Below, piece after piece: positions 10,247-19,508 of a stretch of 64,000 nucleotides of DNA. The position numbers and the translations under genes are program-made. Source of the DNA: Deltaproteobacteria bacterium (GTDB taxonomy: Bacteria > Myxococcota > JADLHZ01); NCBI GenBank assembly GCA_020848545.1, contig JADLHZ010000118.1, positions 1 to 64,000 of the forward strand, given 5' to 3'. How positions within the stretch are numbered: position 1 is the first letter of the stretch; every line of letters begins with the position of its first letter. The notes beneath the pieces were generated by a model that was not told the origin of the DNA, did not search any database, and was given only the letters and a program-made list of their open reading frames with translations.

Positions 10247-13200
10247 TCAAGGCAAACGGTAGCGCAAAGTAGCGTCGATGGCGTCGAGCTCGACGATGCC
10301 GTTCGTCGCGCCTTTGTTGCCGGCGTTCTCGATCGGCGCGATGCGAAGGAACAGGCTCTCGTCGGCGCCGAAGAACAAGGGCAAGATCGTCGCGTGCGAC
10401 GAACGCGTCCCGTTCAGCGTTGCCGGGGCGCCCACCGGGGCGGCGTTGTTGCTCGCGCCGGAGAGCGCCGTGTACGATCCGTCGACCGTGTCCCACACGT
10501 CGAGCTTGCTGCCGCTGACCCCCGTCGGGCTGCCGATGGCGTAACCGACACCCGCTGCCCGGCTCGCGACGTTGAACGAGAGCAACGAGGAGATCGTCGC
10601 CAGCGATTCCCCCGAAGCTTGCAGCGGCAGGCGCCAACGCAACGCCGGCAACGTGCGGGCGCCGCTGTCGTAGGCCCAGAGATCGCTCAGCTGCGTGCCA
10701 CTGTCGCTGCCGCCGAACACGAAGAGCTCGTTGCGTACCGGATGCCACGCGACCGCCGGCCGGGCGCGTGGGATTGGGCGATCGCCGCCGATCGGCGTTC
10801 GGTTGACCCAAGAGAAGCTGGTCGCGTTGTAGGCCCAGAGCTTGGATCCCTCGAGCAGGAGCACCTCTTCGCGGTCGCTATCGAAGGCGGCTGCCGCGGT
10901 GCGCGTCGGCAGCGGCGTCGTCGCCGGCGACCGTTCGGTCCAGGTCCCATTTTGCCACTCCCAAGTATCGCCGCAGATCTCGAGCGGGCCTTCGCTCGTT
11001 TGCGGCGAGCATGGAGGAGAGCCGTCGGTCAGCCGCACGCCGCCGAAGACGATGAGCTTGTCGGCCTTGTCGTCCCACGCCACCGCTGGGTTGTAGCGGT
11101 TGCCGGGCTCGGTGACGTTCGCGATTTGTCGCCAGCATGGGATCGTCGCGCTCGAGCAGATCGCCAAGCCGTGTACCGCGTATGACCAGACGGTGCTCGA
11201 GCCTGCGGCACCGCCAAAGAGCAGCAGCCGGTTACCGCCGGTATCTGCCACGAGCGTGTGGCGTTCGCGTGGCTGCGGCCGCGGCGGCGCTTCGGTGGTC
11301 AGATCTTTCCAGCACGGGATGAGCGCCGACGCGCAGGTCGGCCACCCCCAGAGGCCGTAGCCCCACGTGTCGCTGCAAACTTGCCCAGCGGCTCCGTTGC
11401 ACGTGCCGCTCGGCTGGATGCCGCCGAAGAGGATCACCTTCTGTCGGATGCTGTCGTACGCGACCGCCGCGTCGCTGCGCACCGATGGGCCGCCGGCGCC
11501 AGGGATCCACGTCACGTAGTTGAAGGTGCGCTGCGCATCGCTCCATTCGTAGAGGCGGCTGTTCGAAGGGTCGACGAGCACGGCGATGGCGCGCGAAGGA
11601 TCGTAGGCCAGCACGTTGCCGGGCGCGGCGCTCGGGTTCTGGCCGGTGTCGAGCCAATGCGTCCACTGGAGCGTCTTATCCATCAGCCAGGTGTCGCTGC
11701 AGATGGTGACGCCGCCGTCTTCCATGCAGCCGCCGACGTCGCCGCCGAAAACGACGAGCTCGTTGTCGGCGCGATCGAAGGTCATCGCCGTGGCGCCGCG
11801 CACGAAGGGTGGATTCGTGGTCGCGAGCGGTCGCCAGCAGGGTGAGCCGTTCGTGCAGGCGGCGCCGAAGTCGCCGAGCTCCCAGAGATCGTTCTGCGCC
11901 ATGAAGGACTCGTTGTAGCCGCCAAAGAGCAACGAGCGCTGGCCTTCGAAAGAATACGCGAGGCCGTACCCTTCGCGGCCGGAGAGCCACAGCGGATTGT
12001 TCGCCGTCGCGTGGAACTGCCATGCGTGCAGCGTCGTGTTGTAGCTGTAGGTGTTGCTGTCGATGCCGCCCGTGCCGCAAAGCGCAACCGAGCAGCGACC
12101 GCTTGCGCGCAAGACGCCGCGCAAGGGATCGAAGGTCGAGCGATGGTTGAATTGCGGGTGCTGCGCCGGATTTTGGTCGGTGAGCGTCCAGGCGCCGGCG
12201 ATGCCGTCCCACTCCCAAGTCTCGCGCAGCTCGATCGATGCAGCGGTGAGGCCGCCGTGCATCACCGAACGTCGCAGGCGCGGATCGTAGGCCATGGTCC
12301 CTTGCGAGCGCGGCGACGGGCCCATCCCCACGCCCTGCGTGCGGTTGATCCAGGTGAGCGTGCCGATGTCGAGCTCCCAGATCTCGTTCGTCTTGGCTCC
12401 GGACACCTCGCCGCCGAAGAGCACCAGGCGACCCCGGTGCGTGTCGAAGGTCACCATGCCGTGGGCGCGCGCCGCCGGACGAATGCCGTTCGTCAGGAGC
12501 TTCTTCCAGCCGCGCGTGTCGCCGTCCCACTCCCATACATCTTCGTCGAGGACGCCGTTGAACAAGGTGCCGCCGTACGCGAGCACTTTGCCGCGGACGT
12601 TGTCGTAGACGAGGTCGTGGTCGCGGCGGCCCGGCGGGCGCAGGCTCTTCGAGACGAGCTGGCGCCAGCGGCCGCCGTGGACCAGGAGCAAGGTGCCGTT
12701 GCCGGTCGACTCAGCAGAGTCGATGCCGCTGTCGGAAGGCTCGGCCCACGCGAGCGCGCCGGGATCGAGCACGTTGCGATCGTGATCGCTCACCTCGAGC
12801 ACGGTCGGGTTGCTGACGGTGTTCGCCGCGGTCTTTTGCCGCAACGAGTAGGTGATCTCGTTGTCGGTCACGAGCGCCGCCGCCGATTCGTTTCCGGCGC
12901 TGTCGACGACGGTGGCGTAGACGCGCGCGCGGCCGCCGGTCGCGATGGGCAGCGTAGGAAACGCCGACGTGCTCGTCAGCGCGACGATGCCGAAGCGGCT
13001 GCGCGGCGCCGACGGTTGATCGTAAACGGCCACGTGCTTGCCGTCGGGGGTCGTGAAGACGAGCCCTTGGCTGCGCAGCTCGGACACGACTGCGGCCGAA
13101 GCCGTCGTGCCCCAGGGCGCGCGCGCGTAGAGCAGTGATCCGTTCGTGGTGAACAAGGGCGGTAGCGTGGTGTCGACCTTGAAGCGTTGCGCGACGGCGC

Positions 13201-16200
13201 TCATCGTGGTCGTCGACGGGTTGCCGGCGAGGTCGGTGGCGGTGACGGCGAGGGTGTAGTTGTCGCTCGTCAACGGCGAGAGATCGGCGAGCGTGTGCTC
13301 GAAGGTGAAGAGACGGAACGAGGCGTTCGGCGTCGTGCGCGTGAAGCTCAAGACCTGCGGGCTCGTCGACGCCGCGGTGATCACGGGCACGCCGCCCGCG
13401 TTGCGCAGGATATCCTCGTTCATCGAGAAGCTCGCGCGCACCGTGGTGCCGGCGGTGGCCTTGTCGACCACGCTCAGCGGGTTCGTCGTTGCGGGATCGT
13501 ACGCGATCGACCATGTCGCCGCGTCGACGCTTGGTCCGATGAAGTCCCAGGTGATCGACGCTGCGCTCTGGCTCGTGTTTCCTCCGTCGTCGCTGATCGT
13601 GATCAGCGCGGCGTGCGGACCGTCGACCATCGCGCCCACGGGCACCGTGAACGGACATCCGACGACGTAGCACGTGCCCGTGCTGAAGCCGTTTTGGCAA
13701 CCGAAGTCCATCCAGATCGTGGTGCAGCCGAGCGTCGAAACGAAGGCGCCGTTGTGCTCGATGGTGAACGCCTCGTCGAATTGGCTCGCGTAGTCGCCCG
13801 TCACGGTGTCGGGATCCACCTCGAACGCGAGATCGTAGTTGTCGAAGCCGGCGACGTGGCTCGCGTGGGTCATGCGCTTGCTCCATTGCAGGCTGACGAC
13901 GCTGCCCGGCGGCCCGATCCACGCGGCGCCGATGACTGGCTTCAAGGTGTCGACGCTGAACAGCTGACCGGCGCCGTTGAAGGTGATGCTCTGCTGATTG
14001 CCGGCGACGTCATCGACGACGAGGCGCACCGTGTAGGCGCCGTCTTGCGCTTGCGTCCACGCGGGCTCGACGAGGCGCGTGAAAGTGTAAGTCGTGACAT
14101 TTCCGAGCGCCGCATCGAAGAAGGCGGCCAGCTCGGGATCGGCGCCGCGCTTGGCGAAGTCGACGATCGTGGTGACCGGCTCATCGAAGGTGACGACGTA
14201 GGTGATCGTGTCGCCCTTCTTGTACGCGCTCTTCGTCGGGCCGGCGGCGAGAAAGCCCGGCTTCGTGAAGTCGAAGAAGACCGGCTGCTGGGCGAGGCCA
14301 GTGTTGCCAGCGACGTCGGTCGCTTGCGCGAGGATGATCTTGGAACCCTCCGTGTCGGGCAGCATCGCCTGCTGATCCGGCGTGTATGTATAAGTCTTGT
14401 CACATGGGCCGTGCGTCGTTTGCACGATCATCGGCTTGCCGGCGATGGTAACCCCGAGCGCCGCGGCCGGATCGTTGCACGTCGCACGAATCGTGAACGC
14501 CGTGTCTTCGCGCAGCCGGCCGTGCGCGGGCGTGAGTTGCGTGAGCGTCACCAATGGCGCCACGTTGTCGACGGAGAACGTGGCCGGCAACTTGGGTGAA
14601 TTCAGGTTCGTGTAGGTCGCAGGGTTGCCGGCGACGTCGGTGAGCGTGACGCTGTTGAGGACGTAGTCGCCGGGCGTCGCCAAGCCGTCGATCGCCCACG
14701 TGAAGGTGTAGTTCAGGCCGGCGACCTGTTGAAACGTGAAGCCCGGCGCCGGACCCGCCGCCCAGCTGAGCACCGGCGAGACGTTCAGCGTTTCGCTCGC
14801 GGTGATCGTCAGGAGCGCCGTCACGCCGTTACGGGCGCTAGGGGGCGAAAAGAAGATATCGACGAGCCCGGGCACCGCGGAGTCGATCGTCGCCGAGCCG
14901 ACGATCTGCGTCGCGCTATTCTTTAGGATGTCGGTCACCTGCACCTGGATCGGGAAGCTACCGACGAGCGCAGTGCCGATGAGCGACAGCGCGTAGACGT
15001 ACGGGCTCGTGCCGGTCCCTTGGCGGTTCATGGCGAGGTTGCCGAGCTTCACCTGCGGCTCGCCCGTGAGCGCTTCGTCGACGTCGAAGCTGATCGTCAG
15101 CGTGTCGGTCGCGATGAGCGCGGTCTTGTTTTGCGTGAAGCCCGAGATGACAGGGGGCGCGCCGTCGATGCGCAGCGGGCCGATCGAGGCGGCGGGCGTG
15201 ACGTTGCCGGCCGCGTCGCTGAGCGCCGAGAGCTCGAGGTCGTAGGTGCCGTCGACCAAGGTCGGCACGGCGTAGACGTACGACGCGACGGTGCCGACGC
15301 GCGCGGCCGCGGTGAAGGCGAAGGTGCCGTCGCTCGCGCCGAGCGCCGGCGTCCCGGCGAGCACTTCGCTCGTCTCGATCGACACCGACACGATTTGGCC
15401 CGGCCGTGCTTGCGCGTCTGCGGGAGCGATCAGCACGCTCGTTCGCGTGGGCGGCGTGAAGTCGAGCGCGAGCGCGCCGAGCGTGGCCGACGCTTCGTTG
15501 CCTGCGCGATCGACGGCGTGGATGACGAGCGACGCCGAACCTTCGGCGCTGAGCGGTGCGTCGGCGCCGACATCGATCGTCGCTTCATAAGCGCCGTCGC
15601 TGTCCTTGGCAATCTCGAGCGCCATCGGCACCGCGCTGCCATCGCGATCGAGCGCGAGCGACGGCGTTTGCGCAAGGGGCTCACTTGGAGCGACGCGGAC
15701 GGTCGCCTGCGTTTGCCGGCGGAGCGCCGTCGGAGCGAGCGCGCGCAGGACTTCGAAGCGCGGCGGCGTGTTGTCGAGGGTCAGTTGCCCGAGCGGTGTG
15801 TCGCTCGCGTTGCCCGACGCGTCGACCAGCGAGACGAGCACGGGCCAGGCGCCTTCGGCCGCGGCGTCCGGGAAGACGAACGCGAAGACGTAGCGGCGCG
15901 CGTCGCGATCCGTCTGCGTCTCGTCGAGGTCGAGCGCGAAGACGCTGGCGCCGGCCTGCACGCGCACCGTCGGATCGTGATCGAGCGGCTCGTCGACGGA
16001 GAAGGCCACCGTGAAGACGCGATCGCGGCGGCCGTACTCGGGCGTGAGCGCGACTTCGCTCGGCGTCGCCGGGATGTCTTCGAGCGCCGCGGTGGGGAGG
16101 CAGAGGCCGATGCTCGTCCGGCAGGTGTAATCCTTCGGGCAATCTTCCGGACCGTTACAAGCGATGCGCGACTCCTTGGGTGGCAAGAGGCGCACCGTGC

Positions 16201-16249
16201 AGTGGGTGAGCAGCGTGAGAAGGACGGGGATGAGGCTTGTGGTTCGCAA
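10247..16249 (-). CDS. Giant lipoprotein with Ig-like domains and C-terminal Kelch repeats
   Basis: About 2000 aa. I place the start at the TTG at 16249, which gives a 17-residue lipoprotein signal ending in LLTHC; longer in-frame starts run into recG and encode low-complexity sequence. After a short Cys-rich segment (CNGPEDCPKDYTC) come about ten Ig-like modules of roughly 100 aa, each opening with a D-x-x-x-P-x motif (DNTPP, DFTPP, DGAPP, DSAVP, DNVAP and so on). The last 900 or so residues hold about ten Kelch-type blades with LVLFGG / DTWEWDG motifs, probably forming one or two beta-propellers. Likely an outer-membrane-anchored binding protein at the cell surface. Ligand unknown. Tail-to-tail with greA (12-base gap) and divergent from recG with only 28 bases between starts. 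Confidence 0.8.
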   Translation of the reverse strand: MRTTSLIPVLLTLLTHCTVRLLPPKESRIACNGPEDCPKDYTCRTSIGLCLPTAALEDIPATPSEVALTPEYGRRDRVFTVAFSVDEPLDHDPTVRVQAGASVFALDLDETQTDRDARRYVFAFVFPDAAAEGAWPVLVSLVDASGNASDTPLGQLTLDNTPPRFEVLRALAPTALRRQTQATVRVAPSEPLAQTPSLALDRDGSAVPMALEIAKDSDGAYEATIDVGADAPLSAEGSASLVIHAVDRAGNEASATLGALALDFTPPTRTSVLIAPADAQARPGQIVSVSIETSEVLAGTPALGASDGTFAFTAAARVGTVASYVYAVPTLVDGTYDLELSALSDAAGNVTPAASIGPLRIDGAPPVISGFTQNKTALIATDTLTISFDVDEALTGEPQVKLGNLAMNRQGTGTSPYVYALSLIGTALVGSFPIQVQVTDILKNSATQIVGSATIDSAVPGLVDIFFSPPSARNGVTALLTITASETLNVSPVLSWAAGPAPGFTFQQVAGLNYTFTWAIDGLATPGDYVLNSVTLTDVAGNPATYTNLNSPKLPATFSVDNVAPLVTLTQLTPAHGRLREDTAFTIRATCNDPAAALGVTIAGKPMIVQTTHGPCDKTYTYTPDQQAMLPDTEGSKIILAQATDVAGNTGLAQQPVFFDFTKPGFLAAGPTKSAYKKGDTITYVVTFDEPVTTIVDFAKRGADPELAAFFDAALGNVTTYTFTRLVEPAWTQAQDGAYTVRLVVDDVAGNQQSITFNGAGQLFSVDTLKPVIGAAWIGPPGSVVSLQWSKRMTHASHVAGFDNYDLAFEVDPDTVTGDYASQFDEAFTIEHNGAFVSTLGCTTIWMDFGCQNGFSTGTCYVVGCPFTVPVGAMVDGPHAALITISDDGGNTSQSAASITWDFIGPSVDAATWSIAYDPATTNPLSVVDKATAGTTVRASFSMNEDILRNAGGVPVITAASTSPQVLSFTRTTPNASFRLFTFEHTLADLSPLTSDNYTLAVTATDLAGNPSTTTMSAVAQRFKVDTTLPPLFTTNGSLLYARAPWGTTASAAVVSELRSQGLVFTTPDGKHVAVYDQPSAPRSRFGIVALTSTSAFPTLPIATGGRARVYATVVDSAGNESAAALVTDNEITYSLRQKTAANTVSNPTVLEVSDHDRNVLDPGALAWAEPSDSGIDSAESTGNGTLLLVHGGRWRQLVSKSLRPPGRRDHDLVYDNVRGKVLAYGGTLFNGVLDEDVWEWDGDTRGWKKLLTNGIRPAARAHGMVTFDTHRGRLVLFGGEVSGAKTNEIWELDIGTLTWINRTQGVGMGPSPRSQGTMAYDPRLRRSVMHGGLTAASIELRETWEWDGIAGAWTLTDQNPAQHPQFNHRSTFDPLRGVLRASGRCSVALCGTGGIDSNTYSYNTTLHAWQFHATANNPLWLSGREGYGLAYSFEGQRSLLFGGYNESFMAQNDLWELGDFGAACTNGSPCWRPLATTNPPFVRGATAMTFDRADNELVVFGGDVGGCMEDGGVTICSDTWLMDKTLQWTHWLDTGQNPSAAPGNVLAYDPSRAIAVLVDPSNSRLYEWSDAQRTFNYVTWIPGAGGPSVRSDAAVAYDSIRQKVILFGGIQPSGTCNGAAGQVCSDTWGYGLWGWPTCASALIPCWKDLTTEAPPRPQPRERHTLVADTGGNRLLLFGGAAGSSTVWSYAVHGLAICSSATIPCWRQIANVTEPGNRYNPAVAWDDKADKLIVFGGVRLTDGSPPCSPQTSEGPLEICGDTWEWQNGTWTERSPATTPLPTRTAAAAFDSDREEVLLLEGSKLWAYNATSFSWVNRTPIGGDRPIPRARPAVAWHPVRNELFVFGGSDSGTQLSDLWAYDSGARTLPALRWRLPLQASGESLATISSLLSFNVASRAAGVGYAIGSPTGVSGSKLDVWDTVDGSYTALSGASNNAAPVGAPATLNGTRSSHATILPLFFGADESLFLRIAPIENAGNKGATNGIVELDAIDATLRYRLP

Positions 16250-16277
16250 CCTTGGGAGTGTAGCCGGGGAGCTCGCG

Positions 16278-18617
16278 ATGGGCTCAGCAAAAACATGGGA
16301 CGCGCTGCTGAATCCGCTGCGTTTTGCGGCGAAGGACGACTTTCGCAATTTGGATCGGGTGAAGGATCTGGGAAAGACGCTGGCCCGGGCGGCGAAGGAG
16401 ATCGGCTTGCCTGCGGAGCTCGTGGCGCTCGCTGAGGGGATCGACGCGGTCGAGCGCGAGGAGAAGAAGAGGAGGGTTCTGGCGCTGCTCGAGCGGATCG
16501 CCGCGGATGCTTCGACGCCATCGCCATCGCCATCGCCATCGCCAAAGACGTTGCCGCGACTCGGTGAGCTGAAGGGCGTCGGCGAGAGCACGTTGGCGGC
16601 GTTGGCCGAGCGCGGCGTGCGTGACGTGCGCGATCTGTTGATGTTCCTCCCGCGCCGCTACGAAGATCGCCGCCTGCGCACGAGCTGTCGCGACGCCCCG
16701 ATCGGCGAGCGGGTCACCGTCACCGCCGAGATTCGCGTGCTCGGGCAAGTGCCGCTGCGGGGCGGGCGCAAGCTCTTCGAAATGGCGGTGAGCGACGGCA
16801 CTGGAATCTTGCGCCTCAAGTGGTTCCGCTTCAGCGCGAAGCACTTTCAAAAGACGTTTCAGCCGGGGATGCAGGTCGCGGTGTCGGGCATGGTCGAGGC
16901 GTACCAGGGCCAGAAGCAGATGCTGCACCCCGATCTCACGATCGTCACCGACGTCGAGGCGCTCGGCGACTTGCCGCCGATCATTCCGCATTACCTCGAG
17001 CTCACCGGCGTGCACCCGAAGCGCTTGCGATCGATCATCGCGCAGGCCTTGCCCTACGCCGGCGCGTTGCCGGACGTGCTGCCGCCACGGGTGTTCGCCG
17101 GTCGCGCCTTGCCCTCGTTGCGGGAAGCGCTGCAGGCGCTGCACCAGCCGCCGGAAGCGACGGCGCTCGACGTGCTCGCGAGCGGGCGCAGCGCGTGGCA
17201 CGAACGGCTGATCTTGGAGGAGCTCCTGTTGTTGCAGCTCGGGCTCGTGCGCCGCCGCATGCAAGCGTCGTTCGAGCCGGGGATCACGATCGCGGCGAGC
17301 GCGGTGCCGGCCGACTTGCTTCCCTTCGCGCTGACGCACGCGCAGCAGCGGGTCGCCGCCGAGATCATGCGCGACCTCGCGAGCGGCAAGCCGATGCATC
17401 GCTTGGTGCAAGGCGACGTCGGCAGCGGCAAGACGGCCGTCGCTTTCCTCGCGATCTGGCACGCCGTGCGCGCAGGTCACCAAGCGGCGATGATGGCGCC
17501 AACCGAGCTCCTCTCCGAGCAGCACATGAAGAACGCGCTGCAGGTCTTGCACAAACAAGGCGTGCGCGTGGCGCTGCTCACGTCGAGCGTGCCGGCGGCG
17601 GAGGCGAAGAAGACCCTCGCAGCGGTGAAGGCCGGCGCCATCGATGTGCTCATCGGGACGCACGCGTTGATCCAGGATCGCGTGGAGTTCCGATCGCTCG
17701 CGCTGGCGATCATCGACGAGCAGCATCGCTTCGGCGTGGCGCAGCGGGCCAAGCTGCGGGCGAAGGGACCGGAGCAACGCGCGCCGCACCTGTTGGTCAT
17801 GACCGCGACGCCCATCCCGCGCACCCTCGCGCTCACGGTCTACGGCGATCTCGACGTGTCGATCATCGACGAGCTGCCGCCTGGCCGCACGCCGGTGAAG
17901 ACAGAGCTCGTGCGCGAGACGAAGCGCGAGCAGCTGCACCAGAAGATGCAGAAGCAGTTGGAGGAAGGGCGGCAGATCTACGTCGTTTATCCGCTCGTCG
18001 AAGAGTCCGAGAAGGTCGATCTCAAAGACGCGACGCGCATGGCCGAGGAGATCCGCGCGGCGTTCCCGAGCCATGTCGTCGATTTATTACATGGACGGAT
18101 GCCGAGCGAAGAGAAGGAGCGCGTGATGCGCCGGCTCGCCGCCGGTGAGACGCATGTGCTCGTGGCGACGACGGTGATCGAGGTCGGCATCGACGTGCCG
18201 AACGCCAGCGTCATGGTCATCGAGCACGCCGACCGCTTCGGCTTGTCGCAGCTGCATCAGCTGCGCGGGCGGGTGGGGCGCGGGGCGCACAAGAGCTACT
18301 GTTATCTCGTGGCGGGCTACGCCGGCGAGGAAGCGTACCGGCGCCTGCGGATCCTCTGCGATACGAACGACGGTTTTCGCATCGCCGAGGAGGACCTCGA
18401 GATCCGCGGCCCCGGCGACTTCATCGGCACGCGCCAAGCGGGGCTGCCGGAGCTCGGGGTCGCGAACTTGGCCCGCGATCAGGATCTGCTCAACGTCGCG
18501 AAGGTGGCCGCCGAAGCGCTGCTCGCAGAGGACGCCGAGCTCGCTCGCCATCCGCTGCTTGCGGCAGCCGTGCGCGAGCAATTCAGGAAGGCCGAGCAGC
18601 TGGCGCTCGCGGGGTAG
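16278..18617 (+). CDS. recG: ATP-dependent DNA helicase RecG
   Basis: Remodels stalled replication forks and branch-migrates Holliday junctions. 779 aa from the ATG at 16278 (GGGGAG just upstream). Visible parts: a helical N-terminal extension of about 80 residues, a (Ser-Pro)4 spacer encoded by the GCCATC repeat, the wedge OB domain (LPRLGELKGVGESTLAALAERG, LPRRYEDRR), then the SF2 helicase with Walker A GDVGSGKT, motif II as DEQH, motif III MTATPIPRTL and the C-terminal QLRGRVGRG. The N-terminal extension is typical of non-enterobacterial RecG. Start choice is tied to the divergent lipoprotein, whose TTG is only 28 bases away. Confidence 0.96.
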   Translation: MGSAKTWDALLNPLRFAAKDDFRNLDRVKDLGKTLARAAKEIGLPAELVALAEGIDAVEREEKKRRVLALLERIAADASTPSPSPSPSPKTLPRLGELKGVGESTLAALAERGVRDVRDLLMFLPRRYEDRRLRTSCRDAPIGERVTVTAEIRVLGQVPLRGGRKLFEMAVSDGTGILRLKWFRFSAKHFQKTFQPGMQVAVSGMVEAYQGQKQMLHPDLTIVTDVEALGDLPPIIPHYLELTGVHPKRLRSIIAQALPYAGALPDVLPPRVFAGRALPSLREALQALHQPPEATALDVLASGRSAWHERLILEELLLLQLGLVRRRMQASFEPGITIAASAVPADLLPFALTHAQQRVAAEIMRDLASGKPMHRLVQGDVGSGKTAVAFLAIWHAVRAGHQAAMMAPTELLSEQHMKNALQVLHKQGVRVALLTSSVPAAEAKKTLAAVKAGAIDVLIGTHALIQDRVEFRSLALAIIDEQHRFGVAQRAKLRAKGPEQRAPHLLVMTATPIPRTLALTVYGDLDVSIIDELPPGRTPVKTELVRETKREQLHQKMQKQLEEGRQIYVVYPLVEESEKVDLKDATRMAEEIRAAFPSHVVDLLHGRMPSEEKERVMRRLAAGETHVLVATTVIEVGIDVPNASVMVIEHADRFGLSQLHQLRGRVGRGAHKSYCYLVAGYAGEEAYRRLRILCDTNDGFRIAEEDLEIRGPGDFIGTRQAGLPELGVANLARDQDLLNVAKVAAEALLAEDAELARHPLLAAAVREQFRKAEQLALAG
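16517..16544. repeat. In-frame GCCATC repeat within recG
   Basis: Four perfect GCCATC units plus GCCA. In the recG frame each unit encodes Ser-Pro, so gain or loss of units would lengthen or shorten a linker without a frameshift. The same hexamer is repeated at 2985-3026. Confidence 0.9.
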
Positions 18618-18634
18618 CGTGCGCAGCACCCCAA

Positions 18635-18663
18635 TTGACTCGCGGGGTTAACGCCGTTATCTC
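18635..18663 (+). promoter_or_regulatory. Candidate sigma-70 promoter for the tailed peroxiredoxin gene
   Basis: TTGACT at 18635-18640, 17 bases, then TATCTC at 18658-18663. The predicted transcript start near 18670 leaves a short leader with AAAGGAG before the ATG at 18694. The -35 is good and the -10 is weak. Confidence 0.35.
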
Positions 18664-18693
18664 AGCGCAGCAGCACACTAAAGGAGACGCACG

Positions 18694-19425
18694 ATGCCAC
18701 GAATCGGAGATCCCGCGCCGCAGTTTTCGTTGCCCACCGACGGCGGTGGCCGCGTGAACTTGTCGGACTTCGCCGGCAAGAAGGTCGTGCTCTACTTCTA
18801 TCCGAAGGACGACACGCCAGGATGCACGAAGGAAGCGTGCGACTTTCGCGACAACTTCACGGCGGTGCGCGGCGCCGGCGCCGAGATCCTCGGGGTGTCG
18901 CCTGACTCCGCCACCTCGCACGACGAATTCAAGGCGAAGTGGGGCCTGCCGTTTCCGCTGCTCGCCGACGAGGATCACTCGGTCGCCGAAGCGTACGGCG
19001 CGTGGAAGGAGAAGGTGCTCTATGGACGCACGTTCATGGGCATCGAGCGCACGACGATCCTGATCGATGAGCACCAGAAGATCGCTGGCGTTTGGAACCG
19101 CGTGCAGCCCGTCGGCCATGCGCAGCACGTGCTGAGCGTTCTGAAGGGCGAGCAACCCGCGCCGGTGCCGGTCGACACGACCCCGCCGAAGCCGGCGCCG
19201 GTGAAGCTGCCCGAGCGGAGCGCGCCGGCGAAGCCCGCCGCGGCACCCGCGTCGGCGCCGAAGGCGAAGCCCCCGGCGAAGGCGAAGCCGGCGGCGAAGG
19301 CGAAGCCCAAGAAGCCCCTCAAGGCGCTCGCGAAGAAAGCCGTCAAGGCCGTGAAGAAGGCGGTCGCGAAGGTGAAGAAGAAAGCGGCCAAGCCCGCGAA
19401 GAAGGCGCCGAAGAAGGGGAAATAG
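18694..19425 (+). CDS. BCP/PrxQ-type peroxiredoxin with histone-H1-like tail
   Basis: Reduces hydrogen peroxide or organic hydroperoxides with thiols. Residues 1-152 form a standard atypical 2-Cys PrxQ/BCP domain: the motif DDTPGCTKEACDF carries peroxidatic Cys44 and resolving Cys49, followed by FRDNF and the GIERTTILID strand. Residues about 155-243 are a low-complexity tail of Lys, Ala and Pro (KAKPAAKAKPKK, KKAVKAVKKAVAKVKKKA), like histone H1 or bacterial AlgP/Hc1-type tails. Ordinary BCP is about 155 aa and has no such tail. The tail is in the same frame with no sign of frameshift. It may bind DNA, RNA or polyphosphate and localise the enzyme (inference). Confidence 0.9.
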   Translation: MPRIGDPAPQFSLPTDGGGRVNLSDFAGKKVVLYFYPKDDTPGCTKEACDFRDNFTAVRGAGAEILGVSPDSATSHDEFKAKWGLPFPLLADEDHSVAEAYGAWKEKVLYGRTFMGIERTTILIDEHQKIAGVWNRVQPVGHAQHVLSVLKGEQPAPVPVDTTPPKPAPVKLPERSAPAKPAAAPASAPKAKPPAKAKPAAKAKPKKPLKALAKKAVKAVKKAVAKVKKKAAKPAKKAPKKGK

Positions 19426-19496
19426 GGCGGGCGAAAATCGGCCGCGGCCACCGCCACGTTCACGGCCACGCCGCTAGCAATATTCCCGGACACGTT

Positions 19497-19508
19497 TATA
19501 CTGTCGGC
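19497..19508 (+). promoter_or_regulatory. Candidate -10 element placing the SPFH gene on a leaderless transcript
   Basis: TATACT at 19497-19502 lies 6 bases before the ATG at 19509, and no Shine-Dalgarno sequence is present. A weak -35-like CTAGCA sits 17 bases upstream (19474-19479). If used, transcription would start at or next to the ATG. Confidence 0.3.

Noticed and set aside
12011-14599. Plus-strand frames opposite the Kelch lipoprotein
   Set aside because: Arg-rich shadows; the minus strand has the repeating Kelch and Ig motifs.
16284-18074. Minus-strand frame opposite recG, including a poly-(Met-Ala) stretch
   Set aside because: Met-Ala run is just the GCCATC repeat read backwards; recG is certain.
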